Assembly (NCBI RefSeq): GCF_004362665.1
Contig: NZ_SNXR01000011.1
Location: forward strand, 434,001-498,000
DNA: 64,000 nucleotides
Direction of reading: 5' to 3'
DNA from: Flavobacterium dankookense
GTDB taxonomy: Bacteria; Bacteroidota; Bacteroidia; Flavobacteriales; Flavobacteriaceae
Made by a program: the position numbers and the translations under genes. This document shows, piece by piece, positions 53,819-63,747 of this stretch; the stretch's first letter is position 1, and every line of letters begins with the position of its first letter. Under the pieces are notes generated by a model that worked only from the letters and a program-made list of their open reading frames with translations, was not told the origin of the DNA and made no database searches.

Positions 53819-54769
53819 TTACTTTATTTTTTCGATAACTTCTCTTATTTTAGTAATATCAGGTTGGTGTTTTTCACATTGTTGAATACCATCAGGATAG
53901 ATAGCTTTGATGAACTCATTATAATCTTTACAGTTTTTAAAAATATTAAATTCTTTGTTTTTTATATCCCAAACGACTCCTTTTCGATTTACCATCGTTT
54001 CTGCCAAGTAACCACCAGTAGCTCCACCTATTCCACCATAAGCAAAACCTTGTGCCCATGCATTTGCTAAATCAGCTTCTAGGTAATAATAATTTTCTCC
54101 AGCACTTAACACTCTAACAAAAGAGTTGGGAAAACTGTTTGTTTGTGCTCTGTCAGTTTTATTTCGATTTTCTAAAATTGCATAGATTTGAAAATAAAGG
54201 TGTCCTTTATAACTAATTGCAAAAACATTCTTTACCTTTTCATCAGTTTTTTTGTAATAAAAAAAGCAGTTGTCTTCAATTTTAGCTAAAGGTTTTTTTT
54301 CAAAACCTATTAAACCTTTTGCAACCACTTCTTCAAATGAACCAATTCTATCATAGATAAAATCTTCTTTTGTTTTGAAGATTCCATTTCGTCTTAGTTT
54401 CAAAGAACCTGCTTCCTCACGCATTATTCGTAATCGTTCATCCATTTCTTTCTTCTCACTTTCGATTATCGCAAGTTGAATATTCTCTTGTATTTTATTT
54501 GCTTCCTCTACAGTTTCAACTGATTTATTTGTAAAAATTCTTGACATTTTTTCATCGTCGATATATTTAACTTCATTTAAGCTAAGTTCCGTTTTAGATG
54601 TAGAATTATTTTCTGTAAAGATAAACTTCCCATTAGTCAAAGTTAAATTACTAAAAACTACTTTTTGATTATCCGCTAATGTTATAGTGCCTTTTTTTGC
54701 CAATTCGTTTTGCGAGAAGGAAATGAAGTAATTTAACATCATTGCAATTAATAGGAGGTTAATTCTCAT
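53819..54769 (-). CDS. Secreted protein of unknown family
   Basis: A protein of 316 residues. Signal peptide ends ISFSQ. The N-terminal part is beta-rich (TLADNQKVVFSNLTLTNGKFIF), the middle helical and charged (VETVEEANKIQENIQLAIIESEKKEMDERLRIMREEAG). The latter half has FAYGGIGGATGGYLAETMVNRKG, a glycine-rich hydrophobic turn. I do not recognise the family. Confidence 0.75.
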   Translation of the reverse strand: MRINLLLIAMMLNYFISFSQNELAKKGTITLADNQKVVFSNLTLTNGKFIFTENNSTSKTELSLNEVKYIDDEKMSRIFTNKSVETVEEANKIQENIQLAIIESEKKEMDERLRIMREEAGSLKLRRNGIFKTKEDFIYDRIGSFEEVVAKGLIGFEKKPLAKIEDNCFFYYKKTDEKVKNVFAISYKGHLYFQIYAILENRNKTDRAQTNSFPNSFVRVLSAGENYYYLEADLANAWAQGFAYGGIGGATGGYLAETMVNRKGVVWDIKNKEFNIFKNCKDYNEFIKAIYPDGIQQCEKHQPDITKIREVIEKIK

Positions 54770-54818
54770 AAAATAAAATTAAAATGGTAAATATTTAATG
54801 AATAAAATTGAAATATAA

Positions 54819-55142
54819 CTATTTAAATAGATCCATTCCTGGAATATTTGGCATTCCTTCTTTGGCTACAGCCGCTAATTCTGTTTCGTTGATGTTGGTT
54901 GCTCGTTCAATGGCTTTGTTCAGCACCAAAATCAAGTAATCTTCCAGTTGTTCCTTGTCTTCTAACAAACTTTCGTCTATTGTGATAGACTTAATTTTTC
55001 GGTTGGCGGTCAATGTTACTTCAAGCAAACCGTCATTGCTTTTTTCGTCAATTAAAACCGTATCTAAGCGTTGTTTTGTTGCTTCAATCTTTTGTTGGGT
55101 TTCTTTTAGTTTTCCCATCATGTTCATCATGTCTCCAAACAT
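54819..55142 (-). CDS. YbaB/EbfC nucleoid-associated protein
   Basis: A protein of 107 residues, the usual size. [25 protein letters not shown], then the beta-sheet [44 protein letters not shown]. It binds DNA as a dimer. In many bacteria it neighbours recR and dnaX; here neither is present. Confidence 0.92.
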   Translation of the reverse strand: MFGDMMNMMGKLKETQQKIEATKQRLDTVLIDEKSNDGLLEVTLTANRKIKSITIDESLLEDKEQLEDYLILVLNKAIERATNINETELAAVAKEGMPNIPGMDLFK

Positions 55143-55239
55143 AGTTATGTAATTTAATTTGGTGCTAAAATATAAAATTTGTTAATTTCTAAGTGCATAA
55201 CTTCCTAAAAATAAAGAATAGTTACAGGCAGATTATAAG

Positions 55240-55247
55240 TATTTTTG
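55240..55247 (+). promoter_or_regulatory. -7 element of the oligopeptidase B gene
   Basis: TATTTTTG matches TAnnTTTG, 23 bases before the chosen ATG at 55271. It supports that start over the longer upstream reading. Confidence 0.5.
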
Positions 55248-55270
55248 TATTTCAATATAGTAGTAAAAAA

Positions 55271-57331
55271 ATGTCAAATTCCATTCAGCCGCCAAAAGCC
55301 AAAATAATTCCAAAACAACTAGAAAAGCACGGACACATTCGAACCGATAACTATTATTGGTTAAATGAAAGAGATAATCCAGAAGTGATTGATTATTTGA
55401 ATAAAGAGAATGAATATTATCAACAATCAACCGCACACACAAAGGAATTTCAAAAGACATTGTTTGACGAAATGAAAGCCCGAATAAAGGAAGACGATCA
55501 ATCGGTTCCTTATTTATATAATGGTTACTATTATATCACTCGTTTTGAAAAAGGTAAAGATTATCCAATTTATGCCCGGAAGAAAGGAAGTTTAGAGTCT
55601 AAGGAAGAAATTCTTTTTGATTGTAATCAATTAGCGAAAGAACATGCATATTTTCAAATGGTAGGATTGAGTGTGAGCGATGATAATCAGTGGATTTCTT
55701 TCGGAATTGATACGGTTTCAAGAAGACAATACACTATTCAAATTAAAAATTTAATCACTGGAGAAATTCTTCCAACGAAATTAGAGAATACGACAGGAAG
55801 CGCAACATGGGCAGCCGATAATAAAACGCTTTTTTACACAACAAAAGATGAAACCACTCTGCGCTCAGACACAATTTATAAACATAAACTAGGTTCAAAT
55901 CCATCTGGTGATGCTATTGTTTATCACGAAAAAGACGAAACGTTTGATGTGAGTGTCTTTAAATCAAAATCTAGAAAATATATCTTTATTACTTCGGATA
56001 GTACCATGACAACTGAATATCGAATGTTGCTTTCGGAACAACCAGATAGTAAAGTTAAGGTTTTCCAAAAGCGAACACGTGGACTGGAGTATTCGGTTTC
56101 GCATTTTGAGGATCATTTTTATATTATCACCAATAAAGATAAAGCAACCAATTTCAAACTTATGAAATCAACTTTGGATAAAACTTCCAAAGACAATTGG
56201 GTTGACGAAATTCCTCATAGAGAAGATGTTCTGCTCGAGGATATTGATATTTTTAGAGAATATTTAGTAGTTTCAGAACGTTCTGATGGATTGAATACCA
56301 TTCGAATTATTAATTGGAAGACCAAAAAAGAATATTATTTGCCTTTTGAAAGTCAAACGTATTCGGCCTATACGACTACCAATTTAGATTTTGATACAGA
56401 AATTCTCAGATATGGTTTTCAATCGTTAGCTACACCTTCATCGGTGATTGATTTTAATATGAAAACCAAAGAAAAAAACATCTTAAAAGAACAAGAAGTT
56501 TTAGGTGGAAAATTTGATAAAAACAATTATACTGAAGAACGCTTTTGGGCAACAGCAAGTGATGGTACCAAAGTGCCAATTTCTATAGTTCATAAAAAAG
56601 GAATATCGAAAAACGGTAAAAATCCTTTATTACTTTATGCTTATGGTTCTTATGGAATGACGATGGATTGCCATTTTTCAACGGTTCGATTATCACTTTT
56701 GGATAGAGGATTTATTTATGCCATTGCACATGTTCGCGGTGGAGAAGATTTGGGAAGAGAATGGTATGAAAATGGTAAATTACTAAAGAAAAAAAATACA
56801 TTTACTGATTTTATTGATTGTTCACAGTTTTTAATTGCAAATAATTACACATCAGCCAAACATTTGTATGCCGAAGGTGGTTCGGCTGGAGGATTATTGA
56901 TGGGAGCAATTCTAAACATGGCACCAAATTTGTATAATGGCGTAATCGCTCAAGTACCTTTTGTAGATGTTGTAACCACGATGTTAGACGATTCAATTCC
57001 GCTTACTACAGGAGAATATGACGAATGGGGAAATCCTAATGTTAAAAAATATTACAATTATATGTTGTCTTATTCACCTTATGATAATGTAGTTGCGCAG
57101 AATTACCCAAATATTTATATTGCAACTGGTTTACACGATTCGCAAGTACAGTATTGGGAACCAGCCAAATGGGTAGCGAAATTGAGAGTTTTTAAAACAG
57201 ATTCAAATCAATTATATTTAGATACCAACATGGATGCAGGACATGGTGGCGCATCAGGAAGATTTGAAGCAATTAAGGAAATAGCTAAAGAATTCAGTTT
57301 TTTATTAGATTTAGAAGGAATAAAAAGCTAG
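55271..57331 (+). CDS. ptrB: Oligopeptidase B (S9A peptidase)
   Basis: A protein of 686 residues from ATG 55271 (MSNSIQPPKAKIIP); an upstream in-frame reading crosses the promoter box and is rejected. N-terminal propeller then hydrolase. Catalytic Ser is in GGSAGGLL, Asp in ATGLHDSQV and His in DAGHGGASGR. The family cleaves after Arg or Lys in short peptides, in the cytosol. There is no signal peptide. Confidence 0.93.
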   Translation: MSNSIQPPKAKIIPKQLEKHGHIRTDNYYWLNERDNPEVIDYLNKENEYYQQSTAHTKEFQKTLFDEMKARIKEDDQSVPYLYNGYYYITRFEKGKDYPIYARKKGSLESKEEILFDCNQLAKEHAYFQMVGLSVSDDNQWISFGIDTVSRRQYTIQIKNLITGEILPTKLENTTGSATWAADNKTLFYTTKDETTLRSDTIYKHKLGSNPSGDAIVYHEKDETFDVSVFKSKSRKYIFITSDSTMTTEYRMLLSEQPDSKVKVFQKRTRGLEYSVSHFEDHFYIITNKDKATNFKLMKSTLDKTSKDNWVDEIPHREDVLLEDIDIFREYLVVSERSDGLNTIRIINWKTKKEYYLPFESQTYSAYTTTNLDFDTEILRYGFQSLATPSSVIDFNMKTKEKNILKEQEVLGGKFDKNNYTEERFWATASDGTKVPISIVHKKGISKNGKNPLLLYAYGSYGMTMDCHFSTVRLSLLDRGFIYAIAHVRGGEDLGREWYENGKLLKKKNTFTDFIDCSQFLIANNYTSAKHLYAEGGSAGGLLMGAILNMAPNLYNGVIAQVPFVDVVTTMLDDSIPLTTGEYDEWGNPNVKKYYNYMLSYSPYDNVVAQNYPNIYIATGLHDSQVQYWEPAKWVAKLRVFKTDSNQLYLDTNMDAGHGGASGRFEAIKEIAKEFSFLLDLEGIKS

Positions 57332-57347
57332 TTAAAAAATAATTTAT

Positions 57348-57355
57348 TAAATTTG
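57348..57355 (+). promoter_or_regulatory. -7 element of the cysteine synthase-like gene
   Basis: TAAATTTG matches TAnnTTTG, 57 bases before the ATG. No clear -33. Confidence 0.5.
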
Positions 57356-57412
57356 CAAAGTTTAGGAGTCCTTTTAAACCGATTCCTTACAATGCCTTGA
57401 CTAATTTATTTT

Positions 57413-58453
57413 ATGAAAGAAAATATAAAAGCTTACGATAATGTACTTGGTTTAATTGGTAACACACCACTAATTAAGCTTAACAAAATCACAGAATCTT
57501 TACAAGGAAATTTTTATGCAAAGGTTGAAGCATTCAATCCTGGGCATTCAACTAAAGATAGAATTGCGTTATATATTATCGAAGAAGCCGAAAAACAAGG
57601 AATACTTACTCCTGGTGATACAATAATTGAAACTACTTCTGGAAATACAGGTTTTAGTTTAGCTATGGTAAGCATCATAAAAGGATACAACTGTATTTTA
57701 GCAGTAAGTTCAAAATCTTCTAAAGATAAAATTGATATGTTGCGTACGCTTGGAGCAAAAGTATATGTTTGTCCAGCGCATGTGTCAGCAGACGATGAGC
57801 GTTCATATTATAATGTAGCAAAACGTTTGCACGAAGAAACAAAAGGTTCTGTTTATATCAATCAATATTTTAATCAATTGAATGTTGATGCTCATTACAA
57901 ATCTACTGGACCAGAGATTTGGGAGCAAACAAACGGTCAAATTACCCACTTGATTGCATGTAGTGGAACTGGAGGAACAATCTCAGGTGCAGCTAAGTTT
58001 TTGAAAGAAAAAAATCCAAATATTAGAATTTTAGGTGTTGATGCATTTGGTTCTGTGTTGAAAAAATACCACGAAACAAAAGAATTCGATGCAAATGAAA
58101 TTTATCCTTACCGTATTGAAGGTTTGGGTAAAAATTTAATTCCAACTGCTACTGATTTTGATGTTATTGATCATTTTATGAAAGTAACTGACGAGGAAAG
58201 TGCGCATACTACAAGAGAAATTGCTAAAAAAGAAGGATTATTTGTTGGTTATACTTCAGGAGCTGTAATGCAAGCTATAAAACAATATGCAGAAGAAGGT
58301 GAGTTTAACGAAAACAGTAATGTTATCGCTATTTTCCCTGATCATGGTTCAAGATACATGAGCAAAGTGTTTAGCGACGATTGGATGAACGAACAAGGTT
58401 TCTTTGATAGCATTAATGCCGAAGAAGCTCAGAAAGTTGAATTTATTAAATAA
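57413..58453 (+). CDS. Cysteine synthase / cystathionine beta-synthase-like PLP enzyme
   Basis: A protein of 346 residues. PLP Lys in [11 protein letters not shown], substrate loop TSGNTGFS, and PLP phosphate loop [11 protein letters not shown]. It lacks a CBS domain and heme domain. Candidates are O-acetylserine sulfhydrylase (CysM-like) or cystathionine beta-synthase; the sequence alone does not decide, hence no symbol. Terminators follow. Confidence 0.9.
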   Translation: MKENIKAYDNVLGLIGNTPLIKLNKITESLQGNFYAKVEAFNPGHSTKDRIALYIIEEAEKQGILTPGDTIIETTSGNTGFSLAMVSIIKGYNCILAVSSKSSKDKIDMLRTLGAKVYVCPAHVSADDERSYYNVAKRLHEETKGSVYINQYFNQLNVDAHYKSTGPEIWEQTNGQITHLIACSGTGGTISGAAKFLKEKNPNIRILGVDAFGSVLKKYHETKEFDANEIYPYRIEGLGKNLIPTATDFDVIDHFMKVTDEESAHTTREIAKKEGLFVGYTSGAVMQAIKQYAEEGEFNENSNVIAIFPDHGSRYMSKVFSDDWMNEQGFFDSINAEEAQKVEFIK

Positions 58454-58472
58454 ATTGGTTATTATTTTACTT

Positions 58473-58503
58473 TAAAAAACCACTCTAATGAGTGGTTTTT
58501 TTT
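58473..58503 (+). terminator. Terminator of the cysteine synthase-like gene
   Basis: AAAAACCACTC/GAGTGGTTTTTTT with a 4-base loop. Confidence 0.9.
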
Positions 58504-58530
58504 ATTGGCTTTTAGCTAGCTTTTAATAAA

Positions 58531-58559
58531 AAAAACTCCAGCGATTAACTGGAGTTTGA
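58531..58559 (-). terminator. Terminator of the OmpA-like gene
   Basis: AAACTCCAG/CTGGAGTTT with a 7-base loop; on the minus strand the T run follows the OmpA-like gene. Confidence 0.85.
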
Positions 58560-58580
58560 ATTTATAATATGGTGAAAGGA

Positions 58581-59417
58581 TTATTTCTTTTGGTTCTTCA
58601 TTTCTTTTTCAATCATTTCGTAGAACTCATCAATTTTAGGTAAAATAACGATACGAGTTCTTCTATTTGTTGCGCGATTTTCGGTAGTGTTGTTTTCTAC
58701 TAAAGGAATAAATTCACCACGACCAGCAGCAATTAATTGTTTTGGATTTACTTTCAATTCTTTTGTCAATACTCTAACAATTGCAGTAGAACGCTTCACA
58801 CTCAAATCCCAGTTGTCTAATAAAACCGCATTTCCAGTAAAAGGAACATTATCTGTGTGACCTTCAACCATACATTCAAATGTAGGTTTATCGTTGATTA
58901 TCTTGGCAACTTTAGCAAGAACTTCTTTTGCTCTATCACTAACTACATAACTACCACTTTTAAACAATAATTTGTCTGCTATAGAGATGAAAACCACACC
59001 TTTATCTACATTTACTTCAATGTCTGGATCAGAAACTCCAACGGAACTTTTGATACTAGTAACTAAAGCCAAAGTAACACTGTCTTTTCTAGTTAAAGCA
59101 TCTTGAAGACGAGTGATTTTTAAATCTTTTTCTTTTAAACTTTCTAATGATTTTTCTAGGTTTTGAGCACCTTTTGAGGTTAGCATAGTCAACTCTTTTT
59201 GATTATTGATTAAATCAGAGTTGTTTTGTTTTAAGTAATCATTTTGTTTACTCAAAGCGTCTTTTTCAGAAAGACATAAATTCAATTTAACAGTCGTCGA
59301 ATTGAGTAAATCTTGACATTCTTTGTTTTGTGCTTCTAAAGCGGCAATTTTTTTCTTAGTACCACAAGATGTTAGCGTTAAGCATGCTATCGAAAGGATA
59401 AAAACTACTTTTTTCAT
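58581..59417 (-). CDS. OmpA-family peptidoglycan-binding lipoprotein
   Basis: A protein of 278 residues from ATG 59417. Lipoprotein signal ends LTLTSC. A long coiled-coil region (about 25-115) is followed by a C-terminal OmpA domain: CMVEGHTDNVPFTGN, WDLSVKRSTAIVRVL, IAAGRGEFIPLVENNTTENRATNRRTRI. Anchors envelope to peptidoglycan (Asp and Arg in the last motifs). A start 8 codons upstream is less signal-like. Confidence 0.92.
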   Translation of the reverse strand: MKKVVFILSIACLTLTSCGTKKKIAALEAQNKECQDLLNSTTVKLNLCLSEKDALSKQNDYLKQNNSDLINNQKELTMLTSKGAQNLEKSLESLKEKDLKITRLQDALTRKDSVTLALVTSIKSSVGVSDPDIEVNVDKGVVFISIADKLLFKSGSYVVSDRAKEVLAKVAKIINDKPTFECMVEGHTDNVPFTGNAVLLDNWDLSVKRSTAIVRVLTKELKVNPKQLIAAGRGEFIPLVENNTTENRATNRRTRIVILPKIDEFYEMIEKEMKNQKK

Positions 59418-59490
59418 AGATGAGATATTAAATTTTAACAAAAGTACGGATTATTTTAGTTTGGCTTAAAACCAAGTATATAAACTATTG

Positions 59491-60483
59491 TTAAATTTCA
59501 TCAAATACCTTGCCGTTTTTTATGAAGTAACGATAAACAATACTGTTAGTATGATAGTATTTTTTGGATGTTTTTCCTTTTCGTTTTTTTAAGGTTTTGT
59601 TTATCAGAGCATAAAAAGAAAAATGAGCTTTTATAATGGCAAAAAAGTGATTCAATTTTCCTTTAAAAATAAATTGTATTCCAGCAATTCCATCTAAGCA
59701 CAAACGAATAAAAAGAATTGGGAAGAGTTGCTCAAAAGGTAAATTTTTTGTTAGCATTAGTAATGAGTTTCTATAATTTAGAAACGTTTTCTTTGGATTA
59801 CTATCTTTAAGTGTTGCACCACCAACGTGATAAACAACTGATTTTGAAATGTATTTTATGGTATAACCCCAATTGTTTGCACGCCAACATAAATCAATTT
59901 CTTCTTGATGTGCAAAAAAATCAGCATCAAATCCGTTTAGTTTTCTAAAAACCTCTTTTCGGATGAAAAAGCAAGCGCCACTTGCCCAAAAAATTGAAAT
60001 AGTGTCATTGTATTGACCGTTATCTTTTTCGACAGTATCAAAAATTCTACCACGACAAAAAGGATAACCAAATTTATCAATAAAACCTCCGGCAGCTCCA
60101 GCATATTCGAAATGTGTTTTGCGTTTAAAGTCCAATAATTTGGGCTGAATTATAGCGGTTTGAGGTTCGTTTTCAAAACAAGTAAGTATAGGTTTAAGCC
60201 AATTTTCAGTAACTTCAACATCAGAATTTAATAAACAGTAGTAGTCTTCTTCAACGTTTTGCATTGCACTATTATAGCCTTTTGCAAAACCATAGTTTTC
60301 TTCGTTTTGAATGATTTTTACAGTAGGGAAATTTGCTTTTACAAATGCAATTGAATTATCCGTTGAAGCATTATCAGCCAAGTAAATTTCTGCTTCTGCA
60401 GAATGTTTTAATACGGATGGAAGAAACTGTTCTAATAGCTTTGTTCCATTCCAATTCAAAATAACTACGGCAATTTTTTTCAA
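59491..60483 (-). CDS. Glycosyltransferase family 2 (rhamnosyltransferase-like)
   Basis: A protein of 330 residues. N-terminal GT2 fold: VAVVILNWNGTKLLEQFLPSV, YLADNASTDNSI, YYCLLNSDVEVTENWLKP and ASGACFFIRKEVF. The C-terminal part has HQEEIDLCWRANNWG and a membrane-associated tail. It probably works in surface polysaccharide synthesis; donor and acceptor unknown. Followed by a HsdR-N-like gene with a 5-base gap. Confidence 0.9.
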   Translation of the reverse strand: MKKIAVVILNWNGTKLLEQFLPSVLKHSAEAEIYLADNASTDNSIAFVKANFPTVKIIQNEENYGFAKGYNSAMQNVEEDYYCLLNSDVEVTENWLKPILTCFENEPQTAIIQPKLLDFKRKTHFEYAGAAGGFIDKFGYPFCRGRIFDTVEKDNGQYNDTISIFWASGACFFIRKEVFRKLNGFDADFFAHQEEIDLCWRANNWGYTIKYISKSVVYHVGGATLKDSNPKKTFLNYRNSLLMLTKNLPFEQLFPILFIRLCLDGIAGIQFIFKGKLNHFFAIIKAHFSFYALINKTLKKRKGKTSKKYYHTNSIVYRYFIKNGKVFDEI

Positions 60484-60488
60484 TTTTA

Positions 60489-60935
60489 TTATTGTTTAAA
60501 TTGAGGTAATGATGGAAGAAATATATACGTTTCCTTTTCAAAGTCCATTTGGCAAAAATAATGATTTAGTCCATTGGTTACCATCAAATAATTGGCTTTA
60601 AGGTTTAAATTGTAACGAGCAATTTGGTCAAAAGTGTCTTGCGTAATGGTAATAGCTGTAGATTTACACTCCACAAGCAAAGCAATTTCACCATTGGGAT
60701 GAAATACCACAATATCATACCGTTTGTTTGTGTCATTAACTTTAATTAATTTCTCGACATTGATATGTGATTTTGGATATTGCTTGTCGTTAATTAGGTA
60801 ATGAACAACATGTTGCCGAACCCATTCTTCGGCTGTTAGAATTATAAATTTTTTCCTGATGACATCAAAAATAGCCACTTTATTTTCACTATTTTTGAAG
60901 CGAAACGAATAATCAGGAAAATTGAGTTTTTGCAT
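60489..60935 (-). CDS. Stand-alone HsdR N-terminal (PD-(D/E)xK-like) protein
   Basis: A protein of 148 residues. Type I restriction HsdR-N-like: VRQHVVHYLINDKQYPKSHINVEKLI, then RYDIVVFHPNGEIALLVECKS, where D and E-x-K suggest the nuclease core (D...ECK). There is no helicase or HsdM/HsdS gene nearby, so it is not a restriction system. It is conserved near holA in Flavobacteriaceae in my memory; role uncertain. Confidence 0.82.
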   Translation of the reverse strand: MQKLNFPDYSFRFKNSENKVAIFDVIRKKFIILTAEEWVRQHVVHYLINDKQYPKSHINVEKLIKVNDTNKRYDIVVFHPNGEIALLVECKSTAITITQDTFDQIARYNLNLKANYLMVTNGLNHYFCQMDFEKETYIFLPSLPQFKQ

Positions 60936-60997
60936 AGAGCAAATTTAGTTAAAATTGATTAACTGCCAACTGCTACTGCCAACTGAAGACTAAAAGA

Positions 60998-62002
60998 ATG
61001 GACGAAGTACTAAAAATTATCAACGATATAAAATCTGGAAATATAAAACCGATCTATTTTTTGATGGGTGAAGAACCTTATTATATTGATAAATTAACCG
61101 AATATATTGAAGATAATATTTTGTCTGAAGATGAAAAAGGTTTCAATCAAATGGTGATGTATGGACGAGATACAACTGTTGATGATATTGTTTCCAATGC
61201 AAAACGTTATCCAATGATGGCTGAACGTCAAGTTGTAATTGTGAAGGAAGCGCAGGAATTAGTTAAAACAATTGATAAAATTGAGAGTTATATTGATAAT
61301 CCACAACCCACAACAGTTTTAGTTATTGCTTACAAATACAAATCAGTTGATAAACGAAAAAAATGGGTAAAAAATATAACTAAACACGGAGTTCTTTTTG
61401 AAAGTGTTAAACTAAAAGAATACAAAGTAGGCGAGTGGGTGAAACGTGTTTTACAAGGAAGAGGTTACGGAATTGAACCAAAAGCTATTGTAATGTTAGT
61501 GGAATTTCTTGGCAATGATTTGAGCCGAATTGCAAACGAAATTACAAAACTTGAAATTATTCTCCCCAAAGGAAGCGTTATTTCACCAAATGATATTGAA
61601 GTAAATATTGGAATTAGTAAAGACTATAATGTTTTCGAACTTCGAAAAGCTCTTGGCGATAGAAATGAACTACGAGCGTTTCAGATTGTAAATTACTTTG
61701 CTAACAATCCAAAGGATAATCCAATGGTTTTGGTTATAGCACAACTGTTTAGTTTTTATTCCAACTTGTTATCGCTACACGGATTAAAAGACAAATCACC
61801 AGGCAATATTGCAAAAACACTGGGTGTAAATCCATACTTTGTGAATGATTATGTACTTGCTGCCAAAAATTATCCAATGAAAAAAGTAAGTGCCATTATA
61901 AGCTCTTTGCGCGATATTGATGGAAAGAGCAAAGGTGTTGGAGCTGCTAATTTATCTGATGCCGACTTGTATAAAGAGTTATTAGTTAAGATATTTATCT
62001 AA
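60998..62002 (+). CDS. holA: DNA polymerase III subunit delta
   Basis: A protein of 334 residues. N-terminal signature IKPIYFLMGEEPYYIDKLTEYIEDNIL, then VKRYPMMAERQVVIVKEAQEL-like motif and C-terminal clamp-loader helices (NPMVLVIAQLFSFYSNLLSLHGL, NPYFVNDYVLAAKNY). Loads the DnaN clamp with delta-prime and tau. Divergent from the HsdR-N gene with 62 bases between. Confidence 0.95.
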   Translation: MDEVLKIINDIKSGNIKPIYFLMGEEPYYIDKLTEYIEDNILSEDEKGFNQMVMYGRDTTVDDIVSNAKRYPMMAERQVVIVKEAQELVKTIDKIESYIDNPQPTTVLVIAYKYKSVDKRKKWVKNITKHGVLFESVKLKEYKVGEWVKRVLQGRGYGIEPKAIVMLVEFLGNDLSRIANEITKLEIILPKGSVISPNDIEVNIGISKDYNVFELRKALGDRNELRAFQIVNYFANNPKDNPMVLVIAQLFSFYSNLLSLHGLKDKSPGNIAKTLGVNPYFVNDYVLAAKNYPMKKVSAIISSLRDIDGKSKGVGAANLSDADLYKELLVKIFI

Positions 62003-62125
62003 CATAAAAACCCAATAATTTCCAAGTTGAAGTCATTTATTTATATCTTTATAATTGTTGTAAAAGTCAAACGTGAATAAATACATACATAAATTTATTT
62101 TTTTTCTCATTTAAATTAATGAAAA

Positions 62126-62166
62126 AATCCCAAACGTATTTTTATTCAAATGGGTTTGTGATTTAA
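62126..62166 (-). terminator. Terminator of the decayed T9SS gene
   Basis: On the minus strand ATC-CAAAC and GTTTG-GAT pair with one mismatch and a long loop, followed by TTTTTT. Intervening 62003-62184 otherwise holds nothing recognisable. Confidence 0.55.
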
Positions 62167-62184
62167 TTATAATAAAAAGTGTTT

Positions 62185-63747
62185 TTAGCTCTTAATCACT
62201 TTTATTGTTTTAGATGTATTCGCTATTTGTACTTTTACAAAATAAGTTCCCGATGGCAATTGAGAAACATCAATCGAAGTTTCGTTTGCGTTGATTGATT
62301 TAGAAAGCACTTCTTGACCAAGTAAATTGTAAATTTAAGCAGTTGTAATTTCTTTATTAAATAATAGATTCAAAATGTCTTTTACAGGATTTTGACATAC
62401 ATTTAGTTTAGAAATAGCAATCGGAGCAGTACTTAATAAAGCGGATAAATCAGCATTTTGAGTACTTGTTAAACAGCTAGAAATAAAAGTTGTTGTATTT
62501 CCTCCAAAAATGAAAAGTTTATCTTGCCATATCTCTGAAGTATGATTTCTTCTAGCGATCATGTTGGTTTGTGTTAAAGTAGTAAAAGTGTCGTTTGTAG
62601 TATTATAAACACCAGTAAAGGTTTGGTTGCTATAATCACCTGTTATAAAAAGTTTGGTATCATTAAGTTCTCCTTTAGCAACAGCATAAGCGGATAATGA
62701 AATTTGCAACAATTTATTAGAAGTTGTCCATTGGTTGCTGTAAAAATCATAAATGTAAATATTGTTAAAATTTTTTTGCTTTATAAACTCTTACATTATC
62801 AATCTGATAGGTTGTTGTTTTTGGAGTTGGAGCATAACCGCCAACATATTTAAAACCAATTCTAAAATTGCTTAAATCACCAGTTAGCGGAACATTTCCT
62901 GAAAATGTAAAATTAGCATCATATCCAGCTGTTGATCCACTAGCAATGTTAGCACTTAATAAAGTTTTAGTAGAAGTTGTTATATCTCCTGTCCAATTGG
63001 TGATTAGATAAACTTGTAATGTTTCTCCATTGTTAAATCCATCTTTTGTTTCAAAATTTAAAAAAACTTGGTCAGAACTTGATGCAGTAATTGGACTTGA
63101 AACTAACCAAGAAATGTTTGAAGATTGTCGATTTGCTACATCGGTTTCAAATAATTTTGAGTTGAAATTACCATCATAAACAACTTCACCTTTGGTTTGC
63201 AAACCAACATGCATGTCTGCTAGTTCTGTCCATTCTCCCCAAGGTGAAATTTTGTATAATTTTTTAGAATATTGAGCATTAAAGTTGCTTGAACAAACTC
63301 CAAAACTGATGATATTATCACCCCAAATTGAACTTCCAGCACTAAAAACGGGATTTGGATTTAATATTGTGTTTTCAGTCAATATTCCTGTTTCAAGATT
63401 TATTTGTTCCAATTTATTGTTGATTTCATTAGTGGTAGTTATATTAAATAGATACATCGTATTGCCCAAAATTTCTATATTTCCATAACTTTTGGCAATG
63501 GTTGGAGTTAATGGTGTGTAGATATACCATAAATTTTCATAGAAATTATAGGCTTCAATTTCTGATGTATAGGGTTGATCGGTTGAAAAACCATTTGCTA
63601 CATATACGATATCATCACTTTGGTCTTTATAACTTGTTGAACCACCACGAGCAATTGACTTATCTGCTTTGTTGATAAACTTAAATTTTGAGAAAATGCC
63701 GAAGTAAAGCTGGCTACAATTACTAAAAGAGTAATTTTTCTAATCAT
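62185..63747 (-). pseudogene. Decayed T9SS-secreted kelch-like gene
   Basis: The reading starts at ATG 63747 with a good signal peptide (MIRKITLLVIVASFTSAFSQ). It breaks in a poly-A run near 63684-63690. The frame then continues from FKFINKADKSIARGG to VRVYKAKKF and stops at TAA 62765. A second frame resumes (NIYIYDFYSNQWTTSNKLLQ ...) and meets TAA at 62337-62335, beyond which the in-frame T9SS sorting domain follows (IYNLLGQEVLSKS, LPSGTYFVKVQIA, TIKVIKS, end 62185). Kelch-like pieces (KLFIFGG) and a jelly-roll insert are visible. At least three lesions; sequencing error in two homopolymers is possible but does not explain the stop. Confidence 0.8.
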
